From an uncultured Blautia sp. (GTDB lineage: Bacteria > Bacillota > Clostridia > Lachnospirales > Lachnospiraceae): 64,000 nucleotides of DNA. The notes beneath the pieces are model-generated. The model made no database searches and had not been told where the DNA came from. It worked only from the letters and a program-made list of their open reading frames with translations. Both the position numbers and the translations under genes were made by a program. Numbering within the stretch: position 1 is the first letter of the stretch; every line of letters begins with the position of its first letter. The stretch covers positions 1 to 64,000 of the forward strand of contig CALBGI010000043.1 of the NCBI GenBank assembly GCA_937893675.1, given 5' to 3'. This document shows, piece after piece, positions 53,002 to 61,808 of this stretch.

Positions 53002-53733
53002 CTAATAAAGTACTTTTGAAAGAAAGTCTTTAGTTCGTTCCTCTCTAGGATTTTCAAAGAGCTCATACGGAGCATTTTCTTCCAAAATGATTCCTTGATC
53101 AATAAACAAAACTCTGTTGCTTACCTCTTTTGCAAATCCCATTTCATGCGTAACAACTATCATTGTCATGCCTTCTTGTGCTAACTGTTTCATAACATTC
53201 AGCACCTCTCCTACCATTTCCGGATCCAAAGCTGAAGTTGGTTCGTCAAAAAGCATAATCTCCGGTTGCATAGCTAAGGCTCTTGCAATAGCCACTCGTT
53301 GTTGCTGTCCGCCAGAAAGAGAACTGGGATAGGCATTAATTTTCTCTAATACACCTACCTTCTTTAGAAGCTGTTTTGCCAATTCCACAGCTGCTTCCTT
53401 TTTCATTCCCTTTACCTTTACAGGAGCATGAATTACATTATCTAAGACTGTCAAATGGGGAAAAAGATTAAATTGCTGAAAAACCATTCCCATTCTCATA
53501 CGTATACGATCAATTTCCATCTCTTTTTTTAATACTGTGATTTCTTCTCCATCCAAAAAAATTTTCCCTTGCGATGGTCGTTCAAGGAGATTTAAGCAAC
53601 GCAAAAATGTACTTTTCCCTGAGCCAGATGGTCCGATAACTGCAATTACCTCCCCCTTTTGAACAGAAGTATTAATACCTTTCAACACCTTATTTTTTCC
53701 GAAATATTTATGTAGCTCTTCAACTTTGATCAT
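53002..53733 (-). CDS. Amino acid ABC transporter ATP-binding protein, GlnQ-like
   Basis: 243 aa ABC ATPase of the polar amino acid (PAAT) group. Walker A is GPSGSGKST (34-42), the signature is LSGGQQQR, and Walker B is [12 protein letters not shown] with the switch histidine in VVTHEMGF. The start at 53733 has AGAAGG upstream; a start 18 bases earlier overlaps the permease gene. It powers the three-gene importer of the island, thought to bring in fructoselysine-type ketosamines. Confidence 0.94.
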   Translation of the reverse strand: MIKVEELHKYFGKNKVLKGINTSVQKGEVIAVIGPSGSGKSTFLRCLNLLERPSQGKIFLDGEEITVLKKEMEIDRIRMRMGMVFQQFNLFPHLTVLDNVIHAPVKVKGMKKEAAVELAKQLLKKVGVLEKINAYPSSLSGGQQQRVAIARALAMQPEIMLFDEPTSALDPEMVGEVLNVMKQLAQEGMTMIVVTHEMGFAKEVSNRVLFIDQGIILEENAPYELFENPREERTKDFLSKVLY

Positions 53734-53737
53734 ACAG

Positions 53738-54400
53738 TTACCTTCTGTCACTGGATTTTAACCTCCTTTCCACCATTCCAAGAATCCTAGATAATACTAA
53801 TGTCAACACCAGATAAATAGCAGAACAGATAACAATCGGTTCCAAACCTAATGCTGTATTTCCTCTCACAATTGTTGTTTTATACATCAATTCTGCAACA
53901 CCTATTACCGAGATAATAGAAGAATCCTTGATGCTTCCGATAAATTGATTACCCAAAGCTGGAAGTATGTTTTTAAATGCCTGCGGCAAAATAATATCTT
54001 TCATTGTCATTCTTGCGCTCATTCCAAGACTCCTAGCAGCCTCTGTCTGACCAATATTAACCGCTTCAATCCCCGAACGAATTGTTTCTGAAATATATGC
54101 CGCTGAATTTAAAGACAATGCAATGATACCGACCACCATATCTGGAAAATCGAATCCGGGAAATAAAGTTGGTATTCCCACATAAACAATATAAATCTGG
54201 GCTAATAGTGGAGTTCCCCTAATGAACTCCACATAAGCCGTCCCCAAACATCGTGCCGGTACAAATTTACATCTACGTATCAGTACAATGAAAATACCAA
54301 GAATTGTCCCAAGTGTCACTGCAAAGACAGAAAGCAGGAGAGTGATTTCTGTACCTTTCAAAAAAAACTGCCAGTAAGTATCCAAAAACGAAAAATTCAT
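53738..54400 (-). CDS. Amino acid ABC transporter permease, PAAT family
   Basis: 220 aa permease of the His/Glu/Gln/Arg (HEQRo/PAAT) type with about five membrane segments. The EAA loop reads [24 protein letters not shown]. The same subunit may form a homodimer since only one permease gene is present. RBS GGGGGGAG. Middle gene of the importer. Confidence 0.94.
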   Translation of the reverse strand: MNFSFLDTYWQFFLKGTEITLLLSVFAVTLGTILGIFIVLIRRCKFVPARCLGTAYVEFIRGTPLLAQIYIVYVGIPTLFPGFDFPDMVVGIIALSLNSAAYISETIRSGIEAVNIGQTEAARSLGMSARMTMKDIILPQAFKNILPALGNQFIGSIKDSSIISVIGVAELMYKTTIVRGNTALGLEPIVICSAIYLVLTLVLSRILGMVERRLKSSDRR

Positions 54401-54429
54401 GTACCGCTCCCCCCTTCTGGGAATTGTAA

Positions 54430-55305
54430 TTATTCCTCTGTTACATCTACTAATTCAATATGTTCATCTACCCACCGAGGAATATCTTCCTTTAACCTAG
54501 CAATAGTTGCATTAATGGTATCTTTTACCTCTTGGTCTGTTCCTTTTGGCATTGCAATTGCTGCGCCCAAAGCATCACCATGTGCCTCATAAGAAATCTC
54601 TGTCATCATAATTTTATCATTAGCTCGACACATTAATTTTGCAGTATCAATGTCTACCAAAATTGCATCAACTTTCTTATTCGCCAAATCAATAGATAAT
54701 TCATTCGCTTTTGCCAAACCTTTTTTCTTTGCCTCTGGAATTTGTTCATCAATAATAATTTCCATAGTGGATGTCTTTTGCACACCGATGGTTTTTCCAG
54801 CTAAATCTTCCGGTTTCACAATCGTTTCCGCATCATCTTTGTTAATTACAATATAATAGTCACATTCATAATAAACATCAGAAAAATCAGCATTTTCCTG
54901 TCGTTCCTGAGTAGGTGCCATAGATGATACAACCATGTCTACTTTTCCAGTTTGCATTGCCATCAGAAGTCCATCAAATTCCATATCTTTTAATTCATAT
55001 TCTACTCCCAAATCTTTAGCAATTTCCTTTATTAATTCAACATCACTTCCAATAATAGTATCTTCTGTTCCTTCTACTTTATGAAATTCATATGGCGGCA
55101 AAGCAGCCATCATACCAACAACTAACTTTCCCTTTTCCTTAACGGCATCTATTCCCTGTACCAAGACATGAATACTATCCTCACCTGCATCATTAACAGA
55201 TTCTGTTTCTTCTGCCTTCTCAGCTTCCGCTTTACATTCATAAGCACCAAATAACATCATCAAACTTAATGCAGTTGCTGTTAACATTTTCATTCTTTTT
55301 TTCAT
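54430..55305 (-). CDS. Amino acid-type ABC transporter substrate-binding protein
   Basis: 291 aa family 3 (PAAT) solute-binding protein and first gene of the island operon. Landmarks are KLVVGMMAALPPYEF, IIGSDVELIKEIAKDLG, FDGLLMAMQTGKVD and the LAGKTIGVQKTSTMEIII block. The signal region ends FGAYECKAEAEK: a cysteine is present but the residues before it (A, Y, E) break the lipobox consensus. The ligand is expected to be an alpha-amino acid derivative, most likely an Amadori compound given the operon. It has a strong promoter and operator upstream. Confidence 0.93.
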   Translation of the reverse strand: MKKRMKMLTATALSLMMLFGAYECKAEAEKAEETESVNDAGEDSIHVLVQGIDAVKEKGKLVVGMMAALPPYEFHKVEGTEDTIIGSDVELIKEIAKDLGVEYELKDMEFDGLLMAMQTGKVDMVVSSMAPTQERQENADFSDVYYECDYYIVINKDDAETIVKPEDLAGKTIGVQKTSTMEIIIDEQIPEAKKKGLAKANELSIDLANKKVDAILVDIDTAKLMCRANDKIMMTEISYEAHGDALGAAIAMPKGTDQEVKDTINATIARLKEDIPRWVDEHIELVDVTEE

Positions 55306-55380
55306 AGTGATTCTCCTTTCAAATTTTCTGTTCTTTCAGATTTTTAGTTTACATTTGTTGCTCTCAAGCGCTTATGGTTT

Positions 55381-55394
55381 ATGGTATATACCAT
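55381..55394. promoter_or_regulatory. Perfect palindromic operator, GntR/HutC type
   Basis: ATGGTATATACCAT is a perfect 14-bp palindrome. It lies 13-26 bases downstream of the -10 box of the binding-protein promoter, just past the predicted transcription start. GntR-family regulators of the HutC subgroup typically bind sites with a GTATATAC-like core. The GntR gene of the same operon is the obvious candidate. Confidence 0.65.
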
Positions 55395-55406
55395 TCAGGT
55401 AATTCT

Positions 55407-55435
55407 TTTATATCACACACATTCATATTTGTCAA
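55407..55435 (-). promoter_or_regulatory. Strong promoter of the fructosamine island
   Basis: TTGACA (55435-55430), a 17-base spacer and TATAAA (55412-55407) on the minus strand, about 100 bases before the binding-protein start codon. The 5' leader also contains AAGCGCTT, a weak match to a catabolite-responsive element core. Confidence 0.7.
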
Positions 55436-55521
55436 TACTTTTTGTATATAGTTAATATTTTATCTGTTTTTGGTGTAATTTTTTTATGCAAAAAATATAA
55501 CTTTTTGTTTTAAATAAATGC

Positions 55522-55553
55522 ATAGGCGAGAGATTTTGAAGTCCCTCGCCTAT
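55522..55553 (-). terminator. Terminator of the ssnA-ygfK-xdhD-ferredoxin operon
   Basis: ATAGGCGAG (55522-55530) pairs with CTCGCCTAT (55545-55553); a T-rich tract follows on the minus strand. Confidence 0.65.
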
Positions 55554-55610
55554 ATAACCTATACTTATTTTCTTTTACACCATAACATAATTCAAAAAGC
55601 ACGGATAAAT

Positions 55611-56075
55611 TCATTTACAAATAATCCCCCTTATGTCCGCAATTACATTTCTCGGACACTTGACTGCACAATTTCCGCAGGCCAGGCAAAGACCTTCGTC
55701 CATGACTGCCACATTCTCTTCCAGTTTCAGTGCGTCTGCGGGACAGTTTTTCACACAGATACCACAGCCAATACAACTCACCTCGCAGGCATTTTTTGCG
55801 ACTGCACCTTTTTCTTTGTTGGAGCATTTCGCCACAAAGGGATTATCTGCCAGGTGAATGTGTATGATTTCCTGGGGACACGCTTTTGCACAAAGACCGC
55901 AGCCAATGCACTTTTCCTCATCAATTTCCGCCACACCATATGCATTATAAAAAATGGCGTCTTTTCTGCAGGCTGCCATACAGGAGGAACAGCTCATACA
56001 TCCGTATGCGCATGTTTTGCATCTTTCGCCGCCATTACATGCCACATAGGCTGTTTTTTTCGGAAACCTTGCCAT
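55611..56075 (-). CDS. Multi-cluster ferredoxin of the purine operon
   Basis: 154 aa iron-sulfur protein. Two clear bacterial-type [4Fe-4S] motifs are CIGCGLCAKACP and CIGCGICVKNCP. A third, CLACGNCAVKCP, lies near the C terminus. A cysteine-rich N-terminal run CKTCAYGCMSCSSCMAAC supplies more ligands, so four clusters are possible. It is three bases after xdhD and corresponds in context to the ferredoxin-like YgfS of the E. coli cluster. It probably carries electrons to or from XdhD and YgfK, since no FAD subunit is encoded next to XdhD. Confidence 0.9.
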   Translation of the reverse strand: MARFPKKTAYVACNGGERCKTCAYGCMSCSSCMAACRKDAIFYNAYGVAEIDEEKCIGCGLCAKACPQEIIHIHLADNPFVAKCSNKEKGAVAKNACEVSCIGCGICVKNCPADALKLEENVAVMDEGLCLACGNCAVKCPRNVIADIRGIICK

Positions 56076-56078
56076 GAA

Positions 56079-58643
56079 TCATTCCCCCTTTTTCTTTCTC
56101 TCGTAAGGTGTATGCACAAGTGGCAAACTTGTACGGTACTCTCCGTCATACCGATAATACGCTCCTGCAATGGCCGGCGCTGTTGGTATGGAAGTAATCT
56201 CCCCGATTCCAATTGCTCCTTCTGCAACGGAAAGCCCCGGTTTTTCCACGATAATGCTCTCCACCTCCGGTGCCTGATGTGCTCGGAAGAGTCCCAGAGT
56301 CCCGTATTTGTTCTGAGGTTTACAATCCTTGAGTCCGTATTCTTCTGTCAATGCAAAACCGGCAGACATGATCACACCGCCCTCAATCTGTCCCTCTATG
56401 GAAAGGGGATTGACTGCACGCCCCACATCATGGGCTGCCACAAGTTTTTCTACACGGCCGTTTTCATCCAAAATACAGACCTGCGTGGCATAGCCGTAAG
56501 CCACATGGGATACCGGATTTTTGACATCGCTTCCCATAGCGTCTGTCTTGGCCAGATATTCCCCCAGATATTCCCTGCCCTCCAGCTCATCCAGATTTTT
56601 TATCTCCAAATCCTTTTTAAGAAGCTGACAGGCACGTCTTAACGCCTCGCCGGTCACCAACGTCTGCCGGGAACCTGAGGTGGTTCCGGAATCCGGCGCA
56701 TCATAGGTGTTGGACGAATCATAGTAAATCTGTTCTCTGGTAAGGCCTAGCTGTTCCACAAGCATCTGTACCAGCACCGTGCCAAGTCCCTGTCCGATGC
56801 AGGACGCACCGGAATGAATCTCCACGCGGCCGTCATGTACGTACAGACGGCATCTTCCCCAGTCAGGAAGTCCCACACCCACACCTGCGTTTTTCATGGC
56901 GCAGGCGATGCCCACATAGGGGTGACTCTCGTAAGCCTCCTTCACAGCCTCCAGGGTCTCCGCAAGACCTGTTGAGTTGTCCACAAGCTGTCCGTTGGGC
57001 AACTCCTGCCCCGGCCGAATCGCATTGCGGTATCGGATTTCCCATGGAGAAATGCCCACCTTTTCCGCCATTTTTGTGAGAAGCATCTCAATGGCAAAAC
57101 AGGTCTGTGTCACACCGAAACCGCGAAAGGCGCCCGCAGGCGGATTGTTGGTATAGTAAGCTTTTCCGTCAATGTCGAAATTCTGGTAATTATAGGGACC
57201 TGAAGCATGGGTGCAGGCACGCTGCAGCACAGGCCCGCCAAGAGAAGCATAAGCGCCGGTATCTGCGATAACCGTGGCTTTCACGCCCTGTATGATTCCG
57301 TTTTCATCACAACCCACGGTAAATTCCATTTCCATAGGGTGACGTTTGGGATGAATCAGAATGCTCTCTTCACGGGTAAGCTTCACCTTGACCGGGCGTT
57401 TGGTCAGATAAGCGATCATTCCTGCGTGATGCTGCACCGTTACATCCTCTTTTCCGCCAAAACCGCCGCCCACCAGCTTGTTGCGCACTTTCACTTTCTC
57501 TGCCGGAAGTCCCAAAAGAGTCATGCACTCATGCTGGGTATCGTAGACACCCTGGTCTGCGGAATAAATAATCACCCCATCCTCTCCGTCCGGCATGGCT
57601 ACGGCACACTCCGGCTCCAAAAACGCATGCTCCGACCATGGGGTGTGAAAAGTTTCTGCCAACACATATGCGGAATTCTGAATGGCCTTCTGCGCATCCC
57701 CCCGATGTACATGCCAGTGTGCCAGAAGATTGCCCTCCTCATGCACCCTTGGCGCATCCTCCTTCATGGCCTCATAGGGGTCGCGGATCATGGGAAGCTC
57801 CTCATATTCTACTTTGATAAGCTTTTTGGCCTTTTCCACGATCTCCAGACTCTCCGCTGCCACCAAGGCAATGGCGTCCCCCAGATAATGGGTGATCTTT
57901 CCCACAGGGATCAGGGCATCCCAGTCCTGCTTCAGATGTCCAACCTTGACGCTGCCAGGAATATCCTTTGCCGTGTACACCGCCACAACGCCGGGAAGCG
58001 CCCTGGCTGCTTCCGTGTCGATGGCCTTTATAAGCGCTCTGGGATATCGGGAGCGCAGCGCGCTTCCATAAATCATCCCCTCCACATGAATGTCGTCAGG
58101 GTACTCCCCATAACCCAATACCTTTTCCCGGACGTCCACACGAGGAACACGTTCGCCAAGTCTCCAGGCGTACTCCTGGCGCTCGGGCAGTCCCTCTCTC
58201 CTGTATTTTGCGGCAAGCAATATCCCGTCAATGATTTTTTTGTAGCCGGTACACCGGCAGATATTGTTGCGGATGGCATAAGCCGCTTCCGCCCGTGTTG
58301 GACTGGGATTTTTGTCAATGAGTCCTTTTGCGCTGATCACCATTCCCGGGATACAGAAACCGCACTGCACCGCCCCCGCCTCCCCGAACGCGCGGACAAA
58401 AATTTCTTTTTCTTCTTCAGAAAGTCCCTCCACAGTCAGGATATGCCGTCCTTCCAGCATGGAAAGGTCGGGAATACAAGCCTTCTGCGCCTTTCCGTCA
58501 ATCAGCACATGGCAGGTTCCGCAGGCGCCCTCGCTGCAGCCGTCCTTTACGGAGGTAAGCTTCAGAATATCCCGAAGATAAGGCAGGAGCTTCCTGTTTT
58601 TTTCTTCATGGCACTCCCTGCCATTTACATAAAAGCAATACAT
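56079..58643 (-). CDS. xdhD: Selenium-dependent xanthine dehydrogenase XdhD
   Basis: 854 aa from the ATG at 58643 (RBS GGGAGGAAA). The N-terminal [2Fe-2S] domain (CSEGACGTCHVLIDG, then QCGFCIPG and CRCTGY) is fused to a Mo-binding domain. That domain has KLVGGGFGGKEDVT, AGAFRGFGVTQTCFAIE and the catalytic glutamate E815 in GIGEITSIP. Unlike xdhABC it lacks a FAD subunit gene. XdhD is one of the genes repeatedly linked to anaerobic purine and urate breakdown. It likely oxidises or reduces a purine with the ferredoxin or YgfK as partner. Confidence 0.94.
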   Translation of the reverse strand: MYCFYVNGRECHEEKNRKLLPYLRDILKLTSVKDGCSEGACGTCHVLIDGKAQKACIPDLSMLEGRHILTVEGLSEEEKEIFVRAFGEAGAVQCGFCIPGMVISAKGLIDKNPSPTRAEAAYAIRNNICRCTGYKKIIDGILLAAKYRREGLPERQEYAWRLGERVPRVDVREKVLGYGEYPDDIHVEGMIYGSALRSRYPRALIKAIDTEAARALPGVVAVYTAKDIPGSVKVGHLKQDWDALIPVGKITHYLGDAIALVAAESLEIVEKAKKLIKVEYEELPMIRDPYEAMKEDAPRVHEEGNLLAHWHVHRGDAQKAIQNSAYVLAETFHTPWSEHAFLEPECAVAMPDGEDGVIIYSADQGVYDTQHECMTLLGLPAEKVKVRNKLVGGGFGGKEDVTVQHHAGMIAYLTKRPVKVKLTREESILIHPKRHPMEMEFTVGCDENGIIQGVKATVIADTGAYASLGGPVLQRACTHASGPYNYQNFDIDGKAYYTNNPPAGAFRGFGVTQTCFAIEMLLTKMAEKVGISPWEIRYRNAIRPGQELPNGQLVDNSTGLAETLEAVKEAYESHPYVGIACAMKNAGVGVGLPDWGRCRLYVHDGRVEIHSGASCIGQGLGTVLVQMLVEQLGLTREQIYYDSSNTYDAPDSGTTSGSRQTLVTGEALRRACQLLKKDLEIKNLDELEGREYLGEYLAKTDAMGSDVKNPVSHVAYGYATQVCILDENGRVEKLVAAHDVGRAVNPLSIEGQIEGGVIMSAGFALTEEYGLKDCKPQNKYGTLGLFRAHQAPEVESIIVEKPGLSVAEGAIGIGEITSIPTAPAIAGAYYRYDGEYRTSLPLVHTPYERKKKGE

Positions 58644-58669
58644 AATTTCCTCCCAATACAATTCAGCAC

Positions 58670-58736
58670 GGGGCTGTTGCAGAAGCAGCACTCCGTCGGT
58701 TTCATTGCCGGCGAAGCTGCATTTTGCAGCAGCCCC
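58670..58736. repeat. Long hairpin between ygfK and xdhD
   Basis: GGGGCTGTTGCA (58670-58681) pairs with TGCAGCAGCCCC (58725-58736) apart from one G:T position, extended by AGCAGC and GCTGCA. A GC-rich inner arm CCGTCGG / CCGGCGA follows. There is no T run on the minus strand, so it is more likely an mRNA processing or stability element than a terminator. Confidence 0.6.
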
Positions 58737-58775
58737 CTTTATTTCCTTTACGGCAGCCCCTCAAGGGAACCTATT

Positions 58776-61775
58776 CTACTGAAACAGCAGATATGGATAA
58801 TCGTCGATCACTGCGCAGATAAGTCTGCGAAGTCCTTCATACAGCTTATCTTCCGGGTCGTCTGCCTTACAGTCCATCTCATTTCCAAGGAAACGAACCC
58901 TGCATTCCTTCGTCGCTCTGTTGAGCACCACAAAACCGTCGTTTGTGCTGTCTGCCATATCCGCCTCATTTGCAAACAGCGTAAACTTGTCTTTATAAGG
59001 TGCGCTTGCATAAGGACAGAAGCTCTTGCAGTTGCCGCACTCGTTGCACATGTAATCCACATGGATGATCTGATTCATTGCCATACCAGGAACCTTGATG
59101 GATACATTTGCACGGTTGGGGCATACGTCTGCACAATTCTCACAAACCTTATCACAGCTTAAGCAGCGCTGGCTCTCTGTGTCTGTCCCGCTGCTGTGCG
59201 CAAGAATTCCCTTCCTGGAATAGCAGTCCTTCTCCTCGCCGCAAACCTCCTGATCCTCTGTAACCTTGTCTCCCAGGATCGCTTCCGCCACAAGCTGCGC
59301 ATCACGGATAGCCTCCACGATAGTCGCCGCTCCTCTTGCACCGTCTCCTGCCAGATATACGCCTTCCACACTGGTTTCCAGAGTCTTGTCATTGACTCTT
59401 GCCTTGCCCCGCTCGTTGACAGCAATCCCGTTTGCCTCATAGAATTCTGCGGGAATCTTTTCACCTACTGCTACGATTACCGTGTCTGCCGGAACCTCTT
59501 CCATCTCACCTGTTTCCGTCACGCCTGCGCGGCCGGAAGCATCCATGACGCCAAGCTGCATTTTTTTGCAGATCAGTTTTCCGTTTTCCAGGCTGACCGG
59601 AGACAGAAGCTCTTTGAATTCCACGCCGTCCTCAAGCACTTCGAGAAGCTCCTCTTCCGCTGCCGGCATATAGCGTTTTGTTCTTCTGTATACCAGGAAA
59701 ACATGCTCTACGCCCTCTGTACGTTTTGCAGCCCGAGCGGTATCCATCGCAGTGTTTCCCCCGCCGATCACCACAACATTCTTTCCAAGGTCCGCCCTGC
59801 CGTTTGTTGCCTTAAACTCAGCCAGGAATTTCAGTGCGTTGACTGTCTCGCCCTTTTCCAGTTCCAGCGTTCCCGGCTTGTTCGCTCCCACAGCCACGAT
59901 CACTGCATCGTAACCCTCTTCTTTGAGCGCTTTTACAGATTCCACGGTCACGCCGGTCTTAACGGTCACACCCATTTTTTCAATGAAGGACACATCCTTG
60001 TCAATAGCGTCCTCGCTGATGCGGAATCCCGGGATCACATAGCGGATGACACCGCCCAGCTTTTCTTCTTTTTCAAACAGCGTCACAGCCGCGCCTGCTC
60101 TTGCCAGGAAATATGCGGAAGCAATCCCTGCCGGGCCTCCGCCCACAACGGCAACCTTCCTGCCATTGCCTGCACCTGCTTTGATCCCGCCGATCACTGC
60201 GTCATAGCCTTTCTCTGCTGCAGTCAGCTTCGTACCGCGGATGTTCACCGGCTCCTCGTAGAAGTTTCTTGTACACTTGTACATACAATTATGCGCACAG
60301 AGCGTGCCTGTGATAAAGGGCAGGGCGTTCTTTTCCAGAACTACGCGAAGCGCATCCGCATATTTGCCCTCTCCCACCAGCTTCACATAGTTGGGAATAT
60401 CCTGGTGGATCGGACAGCCTTCCATACAAGGCGCAAAATAGCAGTCAAGAAGCGGCACCTCTCTGTCGATCTTGCGGTTGGGAAGCGGCTTGATATTCTT
60501 TACATGGTGCGCATCTGTTCTTGCTTCTTCCGCAAGCGCTTCCAGCGCTTCTACATTGATCCCTGTCCACTCTTTTACGCCGTTTGTCATCAGCTTCTCT
60601 GCCATCTGCGCGAATCTCTGGTAGCCGCCCGGCTTTAACAGCGTAGTTGCCATGGTTACAGGCCATACGCCGCAGCCAACGATTTTGTCAATGTTAAAGT
60701 AATCCGCTCCGCCGGAGTACGCAATGCGCAGCTTTCCGCCGAACTCCCGGGAAAGGCGTGCCGCCAGTGCAATGGAGAGCGGGAACAAAGCCTTTCCGGA
60801 CATGTACATTTCTTCGCTCGGAAGCTCGTTTCTCGTCACATCCACCGGGAAGGTGTTTGTGATCTTTACTCCAAAGCTTAAGCCAAGCTCATCTGCCAGC
60901 GCCTGAAGACGTCTGAACATGGGGATCGCGTCCTCATACTGCAGATCATCCTTAAAATGAAAGTCTCCGAACACCATATAGTCATAGCCCATCTCATCCA
61001 TGGTTTTTCTTGCAAACTCATACCCCAGAAGCGTGGGATTGCACTTGATAAAGGTATGCATATGCTTTTCCCTGAACAGGTGGTTTGCAATGCTTTCGAT
61101 CTCATTGGGCGGACAGCCGTGCAGCGTCGAAATGGTCGCGGAATTGCATACCTCTGACGGGATTGCCTCAATGTCCTCTCTTGTCACCTTTTCAAACTTG
61201 TCTGTATTGTCCAGGAGCCACTGTCTGCATTCCTGGAAAACTGCGGTGTCCCTGGCGTCCTTCATGCTGTCAATGAAGGTGTTGATCTTGTCTTCCTTGA
61301 TTCCTGCCAGATCGTAGCCAACAGAAATGTTAAACTGGAAGCCGTCGGCATCGCCCAGTCCGTATTCCTTTGCCATCACATGCAGAATAAACCACGCCTT
61401 GATGTATTCTCCCATAGCCTCCGGAACGTAAAGCTCTGTAGACCACTCACAGTTATAGCACTCGTCCTCCGCCAGAATACAGGGCCTGCTGATGCAGGCA
61501 GCCAGCTCGGCGCCATCCATTTTCTGCACGGTCTTCAGCTCAAAGAAACGCGCTCCTGCATAATAGGACGCAACAATATTCTGCGCAAGCTGTGTGTTTG
61601 GACCTGCTGCCGGTCCGATGGGTGTTTCCAGGTTTCTCTCAAATATCCGGAGCTTCCTGCCCGTATCTGCCGTATAGGGACGGTGTATCCCAAACACCGT
61701 TCCTCTTTCCCTGTGCTCTGTAAGCACCCTGTCCATCAACTGTCCAAAGGACATACAGGTCATTTTTTCACTCAT
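58776..61775 (-). CDS. ygfK: YgfK, putative selenate reductase-type flavin/iron-sulfur protein
   Basis: 999 aa multi-domain protein. The N-terminal part (about 1-430) is a dihydroorotate dehydrogenase-like barrel. A GltD-type domain follows with an iron-sulfur segment (CMEGCPIHQDIPNYV, CAHNCMYKCTRNF) and two dinucleotide motifs, VVGGGPAGIASAYF and VIGGGNTAMDTARAA. The C terminus has two [4Fe-4S] motifs, CENCADVCP and CNECGNCKSFCP. This layout resembles dihydropyrimidine dehydrogenase and glutamate synthase small subunits. It would link NAD(P)H to ring reduction or oxidation in purine breakdown. Selenate reductase is only the historical name. RBS GGGAGGT. Confidence 0.93.
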   Translation of the reverse strand: MSEKMTCMSFGQLMDRVLTEHRERGTVFGIHRPYTADTGRKLRIFERNLETPIGPAAGPNTQLAQNIVASYYAGARFFELKTVQKMDGAELAACISRPCILAEDECYNCEWSTELYVPEAMGEYIKAWFILHVMAKEYGLGDADGFQFNISVGYDLAGIKEDKINTFIDSMKDARDTAVFQECRQWLLDNTDKFEKVTREDIEAIPSEVCNSATISTLHGCPPNEIESIANHLFREKHMHTFIKCNPTLLGYEFARKTMDEMGYDYMVFGDFHFKDDLQYEDAIPMFRRLQALADELGLSFGVKITNTFPVDVTRNELPSEEMYMSGKALFPLSIALAARLSREFGGKLRIAYSGGADYFNIDKIVGCGVWPVTMATTLLKPGGYQRFAQMAEKLMTNGVKEWTGINVEALEALAEEARTDAHHVKNIKPLPNRKIDREVPLLDCYFAPCMEGCPIHQDIPNYVKLVGEGKYADALRVVLEKNALPFITGTLCAHNCMYKCTRNFYEEPVNIRGTKLTAAEKGYDAVIGGIKAGAGNGRKVAVVGGGPAGIASAYFLARAGAAVTLFEKEEKLGGVIRYVIPGFRISEDAIDKDVSFIEKMGVTVKTGVTVESVKALKEEGYDAVIVAVGANKPGTLELEKGETVNALKFLAEFKATNGRADLGKNVVVIGGGNTAMDTARAAKRTEGVEHVFLVYRRTKRYMPAAEEELLEVLEDGVEFKELLSPVSLENGKLICKKMQLGVMDASGRAGVTETGEMEEVPADTVIVAVGEKIPAEFYEANGIAVNERGKARVNDKTLETSVEGVYLAGDGARGAATIVEAIRDAQLVAEAILGDKVTEDQEVCGEEKDCYSRKGILAHSSGTDTESQRCLSCDKVCENCADVCPNRANVSIKVPGMAMNQIIHVDYMCNECGNCKSFCPYASAPYKDKFTLFANEADMADSTNDGFVVLNRATKECRVRFLGNEMDCKADDPEDKLYEGLRRLICAVIDDYPYLLFQ

Positions 61776-61808
61776 TTATTTTACCTCCCAATATACGCTC
61801 GTTTCCGC

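Larger units (their letters stand above)
55306..55610. other. 305-base intergenic region between island and ferredoxin gene
   Basis: No gene is visible. From left to right it holds the 5' leader, operator and promoter of the island operon, an AT-rich stretch without clear features (about 55436-55521), and the terminator of the ferredoxin operon. The island's right border therefore probably lies between 55436 and 55521. Confidence 0.6.

Noticed and set aside
55350..55380. CcpA catabolite-responsive element (AAGCGCTT core) before the island operon
   Set aside because: The flanking bases do not match the consensus well enough; mentioned only as weak in the promoter entry.
57207..59162. 651-codon open frame on the plus strand opposite xdhD and ygfK
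   Set aside because: It is fully antisense to two genes with clear motifs and good ribosome binding sites. Its product has no recognisable domain and it lacks an RBS. Long antisense frames are common in GC-rich codon contexts.
59196..60638. 480-codon open frame opposite ygfK
   Set aside because: It is antisense to motif-rich YgfK sequence and no protein features are seen.
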